Of a stretch of 64,000 nucleotides of DNA, positions 54,584-63,244 are shown one piece after another. A program made the translations under genes and the position numbers. This stretch comes from Sva-07 sp963752815 (lineage in GTDB: Bacteria > Actinomycetota > Acidimicrobiia > Acidimicrobiales > Ilumatobacteraceae). The notes beneath the pieces are model-generated. The model saw nothing but the letters and a program-made list of their open reading frames with translations. It had not been told where the DNA came from and searched no databases. Numbering within the stretch: the first letter of the stretch is position 1; each line of letters begins with the position of its first letter. The stretch covers positions 251,130 through 315,129 of the forward strand of contig CAVVZI010000009.1 of assembly GCA_963752815.1 (NCBI GenBank). The letters are read 5' to 3'.

Positions 54584-54946
54584 ATGGCCCGTTCATCGAA
54601 GTCATACGAAGTCAACCCGGCGGCCGTGGAACACATCACCAAGCTGATCGACTCACACCAATACGTGATCGACAGCCGCTGGGGCGATGTCCAGCCGACG
54701 GCCGACGACGAGAACCGCTTCCTCGAATCACACGGCTGGGCCGAGTACGGGGCCTGGCATCTCGGGCTCACGGTGGGCGTCGACGACGAGACGAAGGCGC
54801 GGTACGCGTTCGTCTGCGGCGACTTCCGCCGGGTCCACCGCTCGGCCCTCATCGCCTGCGAGTACCGGGCGGCGGAGTGGATGCACAAGTCGGTCGAGCT
54901 CGCCGCGCACGATCTGCTCCAGCACTTCGACCGCACGATGGCCTGA
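54584..54946 (+). CDS. conserved hypothetical protein
   Basis: 120 residues: SYEVNPAAVEHITKLIDSHQYVIDSRWGDVQPTADDENRFLESHGWAEYGAWHLGL, FVCGDFRRVHRSALIACEYRA, HDLLQHFDRTMA in segments. No family name is certain; the pattern recalls a widespread actinobacterial protein of unknown function. Trp/His-rich, soluble, no signal peptide. The ATG at 54584 gives the natural N-terminus. Confidence 0.75.
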   Translation: MARSSKSYEVNPAAVEHITKLIDSHQYVIDSRWGDVQPTADDENRFLESHGWAEYGAWHLGLTVGVDDETKARYAFVCGDFRRVHRSALIACEYRAAEWMHKSVELAAHDLLQHFDRTMA

Positions 54947-54980
54947 GTTCCGATCGGCGACACCAGCGTGCGGCTCGCGC

Positions 54981-56078
54981 TCATCCGAGCGCCTGCACGA
55001 GGTCGGCCCAGATGTCGTCGACGTGCTCGCACCCGACACTCATGCGGATGAGGGTGGGCGGGATGCGCTCCTGCCCGGCGAGGACGGCGCGTCGTTCCAT
55101 CGTGGATTCGACGCCCCCGAGGCTCGTCGCGTGGTTGATCAGCTCGGCGCGGGCGCACACGTCGCTCGCCCGCTGGCCGTCACCGGTCGTCTCGAACGAC
55201 AGCATCGCCCCGAAGCCGTTCATGAACGACTTCGCGACGGCATGGGTTCCATGACCCGGCAGGCCCGGATAGAGCACCCGGGAGATCCCGGCATGCTGGT
55301 CGAGCCGGGTGGCCAGTTCCATCGCGTTCTGCTGCGCCCGCTCCAGTCGGAGCCCCAGGGTGCGGGCGCCGCGCATCGTGAGGAACGCCTCCATCGCGCC
55401 GATCGTCGCGCCGTGCAGCAGGCGACGGCGATGGAATTCTTCGTACCGCTCGTCGTCGCGGGTGACGAGCACACCGGCGAGCAGATCCGAGTGGCCGCCG
55501 ATGAACTTGGTGGCCGAGTGCATCACGATGTCCGCGCCGTACTCGAGCGGTCGCTGGAGCAGGGGCGTGGCGAACGTGCTGTCGACCGCCACCACCGTGC
55601 CGGCACGGCGCGGCGCCCCGCAGATGGTCGGCAGGTCGGCCACGGTGATCAGCGGGTTCTCGGGCGATTCGAGCCACACCAGATCGCAGTGCTGCAACGC
55701 ATCGAGCCACGCCGGCGTGTCGGCCTGGTCGAGACGGCGGACGGTCCAGCGCCCTTGCGCCTCGCCCTCGGCGATGAGCCCCGCGACGCCGTGGTACGGA
55801 TCGGACGGTACGGCGATGTGCGAGCCGACCGGCAGGCCGTTGAACACGACCGCGGCGGCCGCCATCCCCGAACCGAACACGAGCGCCCGTCCGCCATCGA
55901 GACCCCCGAGCAGGGCCTCGAGCGCATCGGTCGTCGGCGTGCCGTCGGTCCGGCTGTAGAGCCGGTCGTCGGGCAGGTAGAAGTTCGACGCGAACACCGG
56001 CGCCACGTTGAGCGGATCGCCGGCAACGCGGGTGCGCCCGGCGGCGATCAGCCAGGTGTCGGGGCTCCAATCGGGCAT
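54981..56078 (-). CDS. cystathionine gamma-synthase/lyase-like PLP enzyme
   Basis: 365 residues. Fold type I Cys/Met metabolism family: NVAPVFASNFYLP, TTDALEALLGGLDGGRALVFGSGMAA, DPYHGV, WLESPENPLITV, DSTFATPLLQRPLEYGADIVMHSATKFIGGHSD with the PLP-binding Lys, and NHATSLGGVESTMERR. Catalyses gamma- or beta-replacement or elimination on sulfur amino acids. It is shorter than most and lacks met operon neighbours, so synthase versus lyase cannot be decided. Confidence 0.92.
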   Translation of the reverse strand: MPDWSPDTWLIAAGRTRVAGDPLNVAPVFASNFYLPDDRLYSRTDGTPTTDALEALLGGLDGGRALVFGSGMAAAAVVFNGLPVGSHIAVPSDPYHGVAGLIAEGEAQGRWTVRRLDQADTPAWLDALQHCDLVWLESPENPLITVADLPTICGAPRRAGTVVAVDSTFATPLLQRPLEYGADIVMHSATKFIGGHSDLLAGVLVTRDDERYEEFHRRRLLHGATIGAMEAFLTMRGARTLGLRLERAQQNAMELATRLDQHAGISRVLYPGLPGHGTHAVAKSFMNGFGAMLSFETTGDGQRASDVCARAELINHATSLGGVESTMERRAVLAGQERIPPTLIRMSVGCEHVDDIWADLVQALG

Positions 56079-56121
56079 GCCGGCACGATAGTTGGCGGCG
56101 CGCGAGCAGGTCTCGGGCGGA

Positions 56122-57424
56122 TCAGCCCGATCGGAGGTCGCCCGCGGCGAGATCGCGACGTTCGATGAGGAACGCCGCCTCGGCGGCATTCGTGGTGAGT
56201 TCGAGCGCCCGGTCATAGGCGGCGAGGGCGTCTGCGGTGCGGCCGCTGCGGGCGAGGAGGTCGGCGCGTGCCGCGTGGTAGGGCTGGTAGTCGCCGAGCC
56301 TGGCGGCGTCGAGGTCGGCGTCGAGGGCGGCGAGACCGGCGTCGGGCCCGCGCAGTTCGGCCAGGGCGACGGCACGGTTGAGCGCCACGACCGGATTGGG
56401 CCGCAGTGTGTGGAGGTGGTCGTACAGCGTCACGATCTGGGCCCAGTCGGTCGCCGCGCCGGTCGGGGCGTCGGCGTGGACCGCGGCGATCGCCGCCTGG
56501 AGTTGGTACGGACCCGGCTGGCCGCGGCGCAGGCACGTCCGGACGAGTTCGTGGCCCTCGTCGATGAGGCGGCGATCCCAGCGCGACCGGTCCTGGTCGG
56601 CGAGGCGGATCAGCGTCCCGTCGGCACCGAGCCGCGCGGGTCGCCGGGCCTCGGTGAGCAGCATGAGGGCGAGGAGCCCAAGGGCTTCGGGTTCGTCGGG
56701 CATCAGATCGACCAGGACGTGGCCGAGCCGGAGTGCTTCGCCCGCCAGATCGACGCGTGAGAGTTGCGTCGCCGGTGGTCGCGGTGTGCGCCTCGGTGAA
56801 GACGAGGTAGATCGCGGCGAGCACGGCACCGAGCCGGTCAGGCAGTTCGGCCGCCCGGGGAATGCGGTACGGGGCGTGGTTGTCGCGGAGTTTGCGTTTG
56901 GCCCGGACCATCCGCTGCGCCATCGTGGCCTCGGGGACGACGAAGGCGCGCGCGATCTCGGCGGTGTCGAGCCCGCCGAGCAGACGCAGCGTGAGGGCGA
57001 CCTGCGCGTCAGGATGCAGCGCCGGGTGGCAGCACAGGAACATCAGGCGGAGCTGGTCGTCGGCCACGACGTCGACGAATGCGTCCAGATCGCCGAGTTC
57101 GCGGCTCAGCTCGTCATCGGGCCCGCCATCAGGAGGGTGTGGGTCGTTGTCCATGGAAGCGTTGTGGAGTCGGTCGGCGGCGATGTAGCGCGCGTGACGG
57201 GTCGATTCGCGTCGGAGGCGGTCGATGGCCCGGTTGCGGGCGGTGGTGGTGATCCAACCGCCGGGGTTCGGCGGGATTCCATCGACCGGCCACCGCTGCG
57301 CCGCGATCGCGAACGCCTCCGCAACCGCGTCCTCGGCGAGATCGACGTCGCCGAGGACGCGGATGAGGGTGGCGGTGCACCGCCCGGCCTCGCGTCGGAA
57401 GACCGATTCGAGGTCGTCAGCCAT
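56122..57424 (-). CDS. ECF42-type sigma factor with C-terminal extension (frame broken near 56765)
   Basis: Sigma region 2: VFRREAGRCTATLIRVLGD, DLAEDAVAEAFAIAAQRWP, NPGGWITTTARNRAIDRLRR. Region 4: VALTLRLLGGLDTAEIARAF, VPEATMAQRMVRAKRKLR. Then the long extension with TPR-like helices, partly after the break: VDLAGEALRLGHVLVDLMPDEPEALGLLALMLL, GPYQLQAAIAAVHAD, LNRAVALAELRGPDAGLAAL. The family is paired with YCII/DGPF proteins instead of anti-sigma factors. Its start overlaps the YCII gene stop by 8 bases. The break lies at ATTGDA/SRVDLAG; both sides are conserved. Confidence 0.9.
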
Positions 57425-57767
57425 CCTGGAACGGGCGGAGTTCCACCGGCCCGTCGCAGGCGATCGCGGCCTGGCGCGCCCACTCGAGGGCTGCGTCGAG
57501 ATCAGCGGCCTCGATCACCCAGAAGCCCCCCATCTGCTCCTTGGTCTCGGCATAGGGGCCATCGGTCATCGACACCTCGCCGGCAGCGGGGCGCACGACG
57601 GTGGACGACTCCGCGCTGTGGAGGCCGCCGCCGAACACCCAGGCGCCGGCGGACATCAGCTCCTCGTTGTAGGCACCGACACGGGCGGCGGCCTGTTGCG
57701 CCTCCTCACCCGTGAAGTCGACGACGTAGTTGTCGTCGTGCCAGACGGACATCAGGTACTGGGACAT
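57417..57767 (-). CDS. YCII (DGPF) domain protein
   Basis: 116 residues. MSQYLMSVWHDDNY start; MTDGPYAETKEQMGGFWVIEA is the DGP motif, and AADLDAALEWARQAA follows. Family proteins are small dimeric enzymes-like units of uncertain activity encoded directly ahead of ECF42 sigma factors and needed for their function in Streptomyces. Same arrangement here with overlapping genes. Confidence 0.93.
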   Translation of the reverse strand: MSQYLMSVWHDDNYVVDFTGEEAQQAAARVGAYNEELMSAGAWVFGGGLHSAESSTVVRPAAGEVSMTDGPYAETKEQMGGFWVIEAADLDAALEWARQAAIACDGPVELRPFQDG

Positions 57768-58009
57768 GGTGATCTCTCCTTTGTGCGTGTCGTTGAGTGC
57801 GGTGCGGTTGGAACGATGATCTCATTCCGCACTGTCACGGGCTGCGGTGGCAACCCGCTGCCATGTCCACGAACGTGCTGGGGGGAATCGACACGCCGAC
57901 GACGAGATTTTTCTCGCGCACCGAATTCGACGATTGGCGGTCGCTCATTTCGGGGTACGAACCATCCAACGACCCACCCATAACGGACGATTCGACAAGG
58001 AGATCGACC

Positions 58010-58333
58010 ATGCCACGAGCCTGGAGCGACAAGCGCGAGCGCCAATACGAACACATCAAGGACAGCGCGCTGGAACGGGGCGAGAGCGAGGACACCGCGG
58101 AGGAGATCGCCGCGCGCACCGTGAACAAGGAACGAGCGCGGGCGGGCGAGGCCAAGGAATCGAGTCGCACTTCCACCGACGACATCTCCTCGGGCCGGCG
58201 CGGTGGCCTGCGATCGCACAAGGGAGCCGGCGGCCGCACACGCGACCAGCTCTACAACGAAGCCCGCCACAAGGGCGTCAAGGGCCGGTCGAAGATGAAC
58301 AAGGCCGAACTCGAACGAGCGGTCGGCCGCTGA
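58010..58333 (+). CDS. small basic protein with Rho-N-like C-terminus
   Basis: 107 residues from MPRAWSDKRERQYEHIKDSALERG, with an AAGGAGA ribosome site. RAGEAKESSRTSTDDISSGRRG is a charged linker, and TRDQLYNEARHKGVKGRSKMNKAELERAVGR is a Rho-N/SAP-like helix pair that may bind nucleic acid. Similar proteins are annotated as plasmid-stabilisation or Rho-termination-factor-like. An in-frame ATG at 57863 would add 49 residues of poor conservation; the strong ribosome site favours 58010. Confidence 0.82.
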   Translation: MPRAWSDKRERQYEHIKDSALERGESEDTAEEIAARTVNKERARAGEAKESSRTSTDDISSGRRGGLRSHKGAGGRTRDQLYNEARHKGVKGRSKMNKAELERAVGR

Positions 58334-58339
58334 GCAGAT

Positions 58340-58669
58340 CTACGGGTTCGCCGGCGCAGAATCGCCGGTGAGACCGAACATCGCCTCGAGCCCGGTGATC
58401 TCGAGCAGTCGGCGAACCGGGTTCGAAGCGCTCGACACCACGAGGGTGCGACCGTCGGCAATCACCTGATCGTGCAGGGCGATGAGGACCCGGAGCCCGC
58501 TCGAGTCGATGAACGTCAGTTCGCCGAGATCGAGCTCGATTCGATCGGGTCCGGCCGGAAGGTCGGCGAAGGCCGCGCTCAACGATGGCGACGTGCTGGC
58601 ATCCAGTTCGCCGGCAACCGACCAGCCGGTCGGGAGTGAGTGGATGGAGATCCTGGCGTCGAGTCCCAC
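58340..58669 (-). CDS. STAS-domain anti-sigma factor antagonist
   Basis: 109 residues from GTG 58669 (VGLDARISIHSLPTGWSVAG). STAS fold: GELDASTSPSLSAAFADL, RIELDLGELTFIDSSGLRVLIALHDQ with the phosphorylatable Ser in DSSG. It binds an anti-sigma kinase when unphosphorylated and frees a sigma factor. Divergent from a SpoIIE-type phosphatase gene 77 bases away, whose product could dephosphorylate it. The kinase partner (RsbW-like) is not in the window. Confidence 0.9.
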   Translation of the reverse strand: MGLDARISIHSLPTGWSVAGELDASTSPSLSAAFADLPAGPDRIELDLGELTFIDSSGLRVLIALHDQVIADGRTLVVSSASNPVRRLLEITGLEAMFGLTGDSAPANP

Positions 58670-58746
58670 CCGCTCATCGTGCCACAGGCTGGACCCCACG
58701 AGCAGGGTCCACGCGCGCGTTAGTTTTCTGTCATGCGAGGTGGCGG

Positions 58747-60849
58747 GTGACCAACGACGCGGACGACCCACCGATCGTGGGCGTCGATGCGAGGGCGGTG
58801 CTCGACGCGCTGGTGCGGGCCGTCGTCGTCACGGATCCGGACGGCCACATCCTGCTCTGGAACAGATCGGCCGAAGAGTTGTATGGCTGGGCCGACCACG
58901 AGGTCCTCGGGCGGTCGATTCTCGACGTGTTGGCGCCGGACGACGAGTTCGGGGCCAACCATCAGGACCTGATGACGGTGGCCGACGGGAAGGTGATGAG
59001 CGGCGACCGGCTCGTCACCCGGCGCGACGGTCAACTCCTCCGCGTCCTGACTTTCACCCGGCCGATCCGCGACGAGTCCGGGAAGACCGTCGCGCTGGTC
59101 GGCGCGTCCGAGGATGTCGGCGCACGCCGAGACGCCGAACAGCAGGCGCGCGATCTGTCCGAACACTTCCACTCGGCGTTGGAGGCGGGCGGGCTCGGAA
59201 CCTGGCGATGGAACATGAAGACTGGCGAAACAGTCTGGGACGCACGCCTGGAGGGGCTCTTCGGCCTGTCGCCCGGTGAATTCGACGGCACGTTCGACAC
59301 GTACGTGTCGATGCTGCACCCGGACGATCGTCAACCGATACTCGATGCGCTCACACGCGCGGTCGAGTCGAAATCGACGTATCGGGTCGAGCACCGGGCG
59401 ATCTGGCCGGACGGATCGGTCCACTGGATCGCGGGTGTCGGCGGCGTCACGCTCGACGAGAGGAACGAGGTGACCGGAACGGTCGGCTGCTCGATGGACG
59501 TCACCGAGCGGATGGAACAGGAACTCGAACGGCAACGACTCGCGGACGTCGCCATGTTGGCGGCCACGAACGAACGGCTGCTGCGGGAGCGCCTGGAGTT
59601 CCTCGGCATCATCAACGACGCGCTGAACGCGTCGTCGACGGTTCCCGAAGTGATGCGCAACGTGACGACGATGGCGGTTCCGCGTCTCGGGGACTGGTGC
59701 AGCATTCATGTATTACCGGGCGATGGCAGGTCGACGCCGGACATCGAGGTCGCCCACGTCGATCCGGCGATGGTCGCCCACGCCCGTGAGTTGCACGATC
59801 GGTTCCCCTACGACCCGGACGCTCCTGCCGGGGTGGCCGCCGTCATCCGCACCGGAGTGACCGAGTTCTACTCTGAGATCGACGAAGAAGTCCTCGAGTC
59901 GTTGGACGTCACCGACGAGGCGCGGGCGCTGCTGACGGAACTCGACCTGCGGTCGGCGATCTCGGTGGCGATGAAGAAGCGTGGCCGGATCCTGGGTGCG
60001 ATCCAATTCGTCTCCACGAGCGCGTCTGGGCCCTACACCCACGACGACGTGGCCCTTGCGGAGACGGTGGCGGGCCGCGTCGCCGCGAGTATCGAGAACC
60101 GGCGGCTGCACGAGGAGCAGCGCGAGATTGCCGCCACGCTCCAGCGCAGCCTGCTGCCCGAGCAGCTGCCTGTCGTGCCCGGGATCGACACCGCTGTCCG
60201 CTACTGGGCCAACGGTGCGGCGGCGGAGGTGGGCGGCGATTTCTACGACATGTTCGCCCTCGAGGAGGCCGGACATTTCGCGGTCGTGCTCGGCGACGTG
60301 TGCGGCACTGGTCCGGCGGCGGCGGCGCTGACCGGGCTGGCCCGGCACACGATTCGCGACAGCGCGTGGCACCACGACGCCCCCGACGCGGTGCTCGCCT
60401 CGCTGAACCGCGCCGTGCGACGATCCGCGTCGAACACGTTCCTCACCTGTGTCTACGCGACGATCGAACCGAGCGGCGACGGCACCCGCCGTCTCACGAT
60501 CGCCTGCGGTGGCCACCCGCTGCCCACCCTCGTCGATGCCCGCGGCGCCGCCACGCTCGGAAGCCCCGGCACGCTGCTCGGCGTACTCGACGAGATCGAC
60601 ATCCACGTCACGTCCGTCGAGCTGGGCGAGGGCGACGTGGTGGTCTTCCACACCGACGGCGCGACCGACGTCGCTCCGCCGTACGCCCTCGACGAGACAG
60701 CCTGGCGGACGCTCGTCCACGAGGCGGCCCGATCGGGTGAATCGGCCGACGCGATCGCCGAGAACATCCAGCGCGCACTCGAAGCGGTCCTGCCGTTCGA
60801 GTCGCGCAACGACGACATCGCCCTGCTCGTCATGGCAGTGCGCCCGTAA
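58747..60849 (+). CDS. PAS-PAS-GAF-SpoIIE (PP2C-type) serine phosphatase
   Basis: 700 residues, GTG start (58747). PAS 1 (about 15-135: VVVTDPDGHILLWNRSAEELYG), PAS 2 (about 138-258: GTWRWNMKTGETVWDARLEG, HPDDRQPILDAL), GAF (about 280-450), then SpoIIE: REIAATLQRSLLPEQLP, AEVGGDFYDMFAL, VLGDVCGTGPAAAALTGLARHT and VVFHTDGATDVAPP with the metal Asp residues. It senses a cytoplasmic signal and dephosphorylates an STAS antagonist; the STAS gene next door is the obvious substrate. Confidence 0.95.
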   Translation: MTNDADDPPIVGVDARAVLDALVRAVVVTDPDGHILLWNRSAEELYGWADHEVLGRSILDVLAPDDEFGANHQDLMTVADGKVMSGDRLVTRRDGQLLRVLTFTRPIRDESGKTVALVGASEDVGARRDAEQQARDLSEHFHSALEAGGLGTWRWNMKTGETVWDARLEGLFGLSPGEFDGTFDTYVSMLHPDDRQPILDALTRAVESKSTYRVEHRAIWPDGSVHWIAGVGGVTLDERNEVTGTVGCSMDVTERMEQELERQRLADVAMLAATNERLLRERLEFLGIINDALNASSTVPEVMRNVTTMAVPRLGDWCSIHVLPGDGRSTPDIEVAHVDPAMVAHARELHDRFPYDPDAPAGVAAVIRTGVTEFYSEIDEEVLESLDVTDEARALLTELDLRSAISVAMKKRGRILGAIQFVSTSASGPYTHDDVALAETVAGRVAASIENRRLHEEQREIAATLQRSLLPEQLPVVPGIDTAVRYWANGAAAEVGGDFYDMFALEEAGHFAVVLGDVCGTGPAAAALTGLARHTIRDSAWHHDAPDAVLASLNRAVRRSASNTFLTCVYATIEPSGDGTRRLTIACGGHPLPTLVDARGAATLGSPGTLLGVLDEIDIHVTSVELGEGDVVVFHTDGATDVAPPYALDETAWRTLVHEAARSGESADAIAENIQRALEAVLPFESRNDDIALLVMAVRP

Positions 60850-60853
60850 ATCC

Positions 60854-60906
60854 ACGTTTGCGTCGGGATTTCTGAGGCCCGCCTCTCCGAAATCTTGACG
60901 CAAACG
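60854..60906. repeat. Imperfect palindrome, CGTTTGCGTC family
   Basis: Left arm CGTTTGCGTCGGGATTTCTG and right arm (reverse complement) CGTTTGCGTCAAGATTTCGG; both match the arm of the perfect palindrome at 6989-7046. Follows the phosphatase stop by 5 bases and could serve as its terminator. Confidence 0.8.
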
Positions 60907-60957
60907 GGGAATGACGCCGTCTGAACCGAGCAGGTTGGAACGACAGGCCGGGTGGGA

Positions 60958-61980
60958 ATGGTCGAGCGCATGGCGAGCGACGATGCGTCCGGGAGTTCGG
61001 GTCACGGGCTGATCGCCAAGGATGCCGGGTTGCTGTACCTGCCCGATGGCCGGCCCGGAATCGAGCGCCGCCGCCGTGGTCGGGGATTCACTTACGTCGA
61101 TCATCGAGGACGGGTCGTCGAGGGAGCCGAACGTGCTCGCCTGCAGGCGATGGCGATTCCCCCGGCGTGGACGAACGTGTGGATCGCCGAGGAGCACGAC
61201 GCCCACCTGCTCGCGACCGGGTATGACGATCGGGGCCGGAAGCAGTACCTCTACCATCCGGCCTGGCGCGAGGCGTCCGATCTGGCCAAGTTCGATCGTC
61301 TGGCATCGGTGGGCGGAGCGTTGGCGCGCCTGCGCCGCGTCGTCGATCACGAACTCCGGTCGCGCGGCGACGACTGGCGAACGGCGGCCGTCGTCCGCCT
61401 GATCGACGATTCGCTGATCCGCCCGGGTAGCCGACGTCGGTTCGAGGAGAACGGCTCCGTCGGCGCGATCACGCTCGGCACCGCCCACGTCGACGTCGAG
61501 GGGACACGGATCGCGTTGCACTTCGAGGGCAAATCGGCCGTGGAACAGCAGACCGAGGTCCGTGATGCCCTGCTCGCCAGACGCCTGTCGACCCTGATCG
61601 ACGAGAGCACGGAGGGCATGCTGTTCGTCGATTCGGACGAGCAGCCGATCACGGCCAGCCAGGTCAACCGGTACATCGGGGAACACTCGGGCTCGGACAT
61701 GAGCGCGAAGGATCTCCGGACGTGGGGCGCGACGTGCGTCGCGGCCGACCTCCTCGTGCACGCCCGCGGCGACGACGTCGACGCCGCGGTGCGCGAGGCG
61801 ATCGAGCACGCCGCCGACCGGCTGGGAAACACGGTGGCCGTGTGCCGATCCTCCTACATCGCGCCGCGCGTCCTGTCGGCGTTCGAAACCGGTGAGCTGC
61901 ACGAGGAGTGGCGTCGCTCACGAAGGGCGCAGTGGCTGAGCCGGGTCGAGCAGACCGTCCGTCGAGTCGTGCCCGGCTGA
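60958..61980 (+). CDS. DNA topoisomerase IB
   Basis: 340 residues. Eukaryote-like type IB enzyme as found in some bacteria: LLYLPDGRPGIERRRRGRGF, IPPAWTNVWIAEEHDAHLLATGYDDRGRKQYLYHP, RLIDDSLIRPGS, KDLRTWGATCVAA and the active-site Tyr in NTVAVCRSSYIAPRVLSAF. It relaxes supercoils by a 3'-phosphotyrosine intermediate. Starts at 60952 (GTG), 60958 and 60970 (ATG) are all in frame; 60958 is a compromise. No partner gene is evident. Confidence 0.92.
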   Translation: MVERMASDDASGSSGHGLIAKDAGLLYLPDGRPGIERRRRGRGFTYVDHRGRVVEGAERARLQAMAIPPAWTNVWIAEEHDAHLLATGYDDRGRKQYLYHPAWREASDLAKFDRLASVGGALARLRRVVDHELRSRGDDWRTAAVVRLIDDSLIRPGSRRRFEENGSVGAITLGTAHVDVEGTRIALHFEGKSAVEQQTEVRDALLARRLSTLIDESTEGMLFVDSDEQPITASQVNRYIGEHSGSDMSAKDLRTWGATCVAADLLVHARGDDVDAAVREAIEHAADRLGNTVAVCRSSYIAPRVLSAFETGELHEEWRRSRRAQWLSRVEQTVRRVVPG

Positions 61981-62002
61981 TTGGTGGTGGAGCCCGGCGT
62001 TG

Positions 62003-62488
62003 TCACCGCTCGTCGAGGAAGCGCTGCCGGTCCCGATCGTCCTCGAAGCCGACCACCGACCAGTACTCCGAGTGTCCCGCTCGACGGAGCCCCTCGATCC
62101 GATGGTTGCCGTCCTCGACGGTCAGCTCACCGTCCCGGTACGACACGATGATCGGCGGCGGCTCCCAGCCCTCGTCCATGCTCTCCTGCATGTCGTCGAC
62201 GCGCTCGAGGTCGTCGTCGGCGAGACGCACGAGGGTCGGCTGATCGGCCGGGCCGGCGAGCCGCTGCAGTTCGTCGAACGGGAGCCGGACCGGCCCGTAC
62301 CACGACGACTGCTCGCTGCGGAGCTCGGCGCCGAGCACGGCGTTGTCGCTGCCGGGGCTCCGCAGGAACTCCTGCACCCAACGCCCGAGGTCGCCGCGCC
62401 CTGCTGCCTCCCGGGCACCGTCGACCGTGGCGTCTACTTCTCTGGCGGCTTCGTCGGCAACATCACGCACGTCGGCAGGATCGGTCAT
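62003..62488 (-). CDS. ParB/sulfiredoxin-like nuclease-fold protein
   Basis: 161 residues from MTDPADVRDVADEAAREVDA. The C-terminal half has VRLADDDLERVDDMQESMDEGWEPPPIIVSYRDGELTVEDGNHRIEGLRRAGHSEYWSVVGFED in successive segments; VEDGNHRIEGLRRAG is the ParB/Srx nucleotide-binding motif (GxHRxxA-like). N-terminal part is helical and charged. Close to small actinobacterial proteins of unknown function that bind or hydrolyse NTP; no chromosome-partition partner is present. Confidence 0.75.
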   Translation of the reverse strand: MTDPADVRDVADEAAREVDATVDGAREAAGRGDLGRWVQEFLRSPGSDNAVLGAELRSEQSSWYGPVRLPFDELQRLAGPADQPTLVRLADDDLERVDDMQESMDEGWEPPPIIVSYRDGELTVEDGNHRIEGLRRAGHSEYWSVVGFEDDRDRQRFLDER

Positions 62489-62531
62489 CCCGCGCGGGTA
62501 CCCCGTCACGGTGATCCGGCAAACGCCGAAC

Positions 62532-63179
62532 TCAGAGTTCGAGGTCGCCGTCGTCGACGAGGCTGGCCAGATGGCGGGCGTCGTCGTAGGTCCGCAGGGT
62601 CCACTGCCCGGTCTCGTCGTCGAAGTCCCATTCCGTCATGCCGGTGTTGGTGGGCACGAGCCGGGGGCCACCGGCCGGAGAAGCACCGAAGCGGACTCGC
62701 AACGACGCCGCGATCACCCCGGAGTGACAGACAGCCATCACCCGCAAGCCCTTGTGGTCGCGGGCGAGCCGGTCCATCGCCGCCCCCACCCGATCGTGGA
62801 AGCTGTTCCAACTGTCGCCTCCCGGCGCGAACGGTCGATGGGGCTCGGCGAGCATGTCGAGGCTGCCGAACCGGGTGGTGTACTCGGTCCAGTCGAGCCC
62901 GTCGGCTTCGCCGGTGTGCACCTCACAGAGGTCGCAGTCCTGGGGCACGTCGTCGAAACCCAGGGCGGGGGCGATGATGCCGGCCGTCTCGATCGCTCGT
63001 GGGAGCGTGCTCGTCAGCAGCACGTCGACGGTGAAGTCGGGATCGGCAGCGATGGAATCGTGGAGCGCGGTCGCCTGCCGGCGGCCGAGGTCGGTGAGGC
63101 CACGACATCCGAGCGGTCCGGCGATCACGCCACGGAGCCCGGCGAACGCATCACCATGACGGACGAAGATCAGCTTCAC
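62532..63179 (-). CDS. histidine phosphatase family protein
   Basis: 215 residues, GTG start (63179). FVRHGDAFAGLRGVIAG carries the RHG motif; LTDLGRRQATALHDSI, TSTLPRAIETAGII and VMAVCHSGVIAASL with the second catalytic His. Acidic residue in CEVHTGEADGL. Possible substrates: phosphoglycerate, sugar phosphates or alpha-ribazole phosphate. Only 43 bases from the ParB-like gene downstream, same strand. Confidence 0.93.
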   Translation of the reverse strand: MKLIFVRHGDAFAGLRGVIAGPLGCRGLTDLGRRQATALHDSIAADPDFTVDVLLTSTLPRAIETAGIIAPALGFDDVPQDCDLCEVHTGEADGLDWTEYTTRFGSLDMLAEPHRPFAPGGDSWNSFHDRVGAAMDRLARDHKGLRVMAVCHSGVIAASLRVRFGASPAGGPRLVPTNTGMTEWDFDDETGQWTLRTYDDARHLASLVDDGDLEL

Positions 63180-63244
63180 CGACCCATGGTACGGCGGCCC
63201 GCCACGCCGCTGGGATCGGCGCTCACGCGGTGGCCCGGCGGGCC

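Noticed and set aside
57863..58009. Longer N-terminus for the Rho-N-like protein
   Set aside because: ATG 58010 has an AAGGAGA site and begins the conserved part; the extension lacks similarity to anything recognised.
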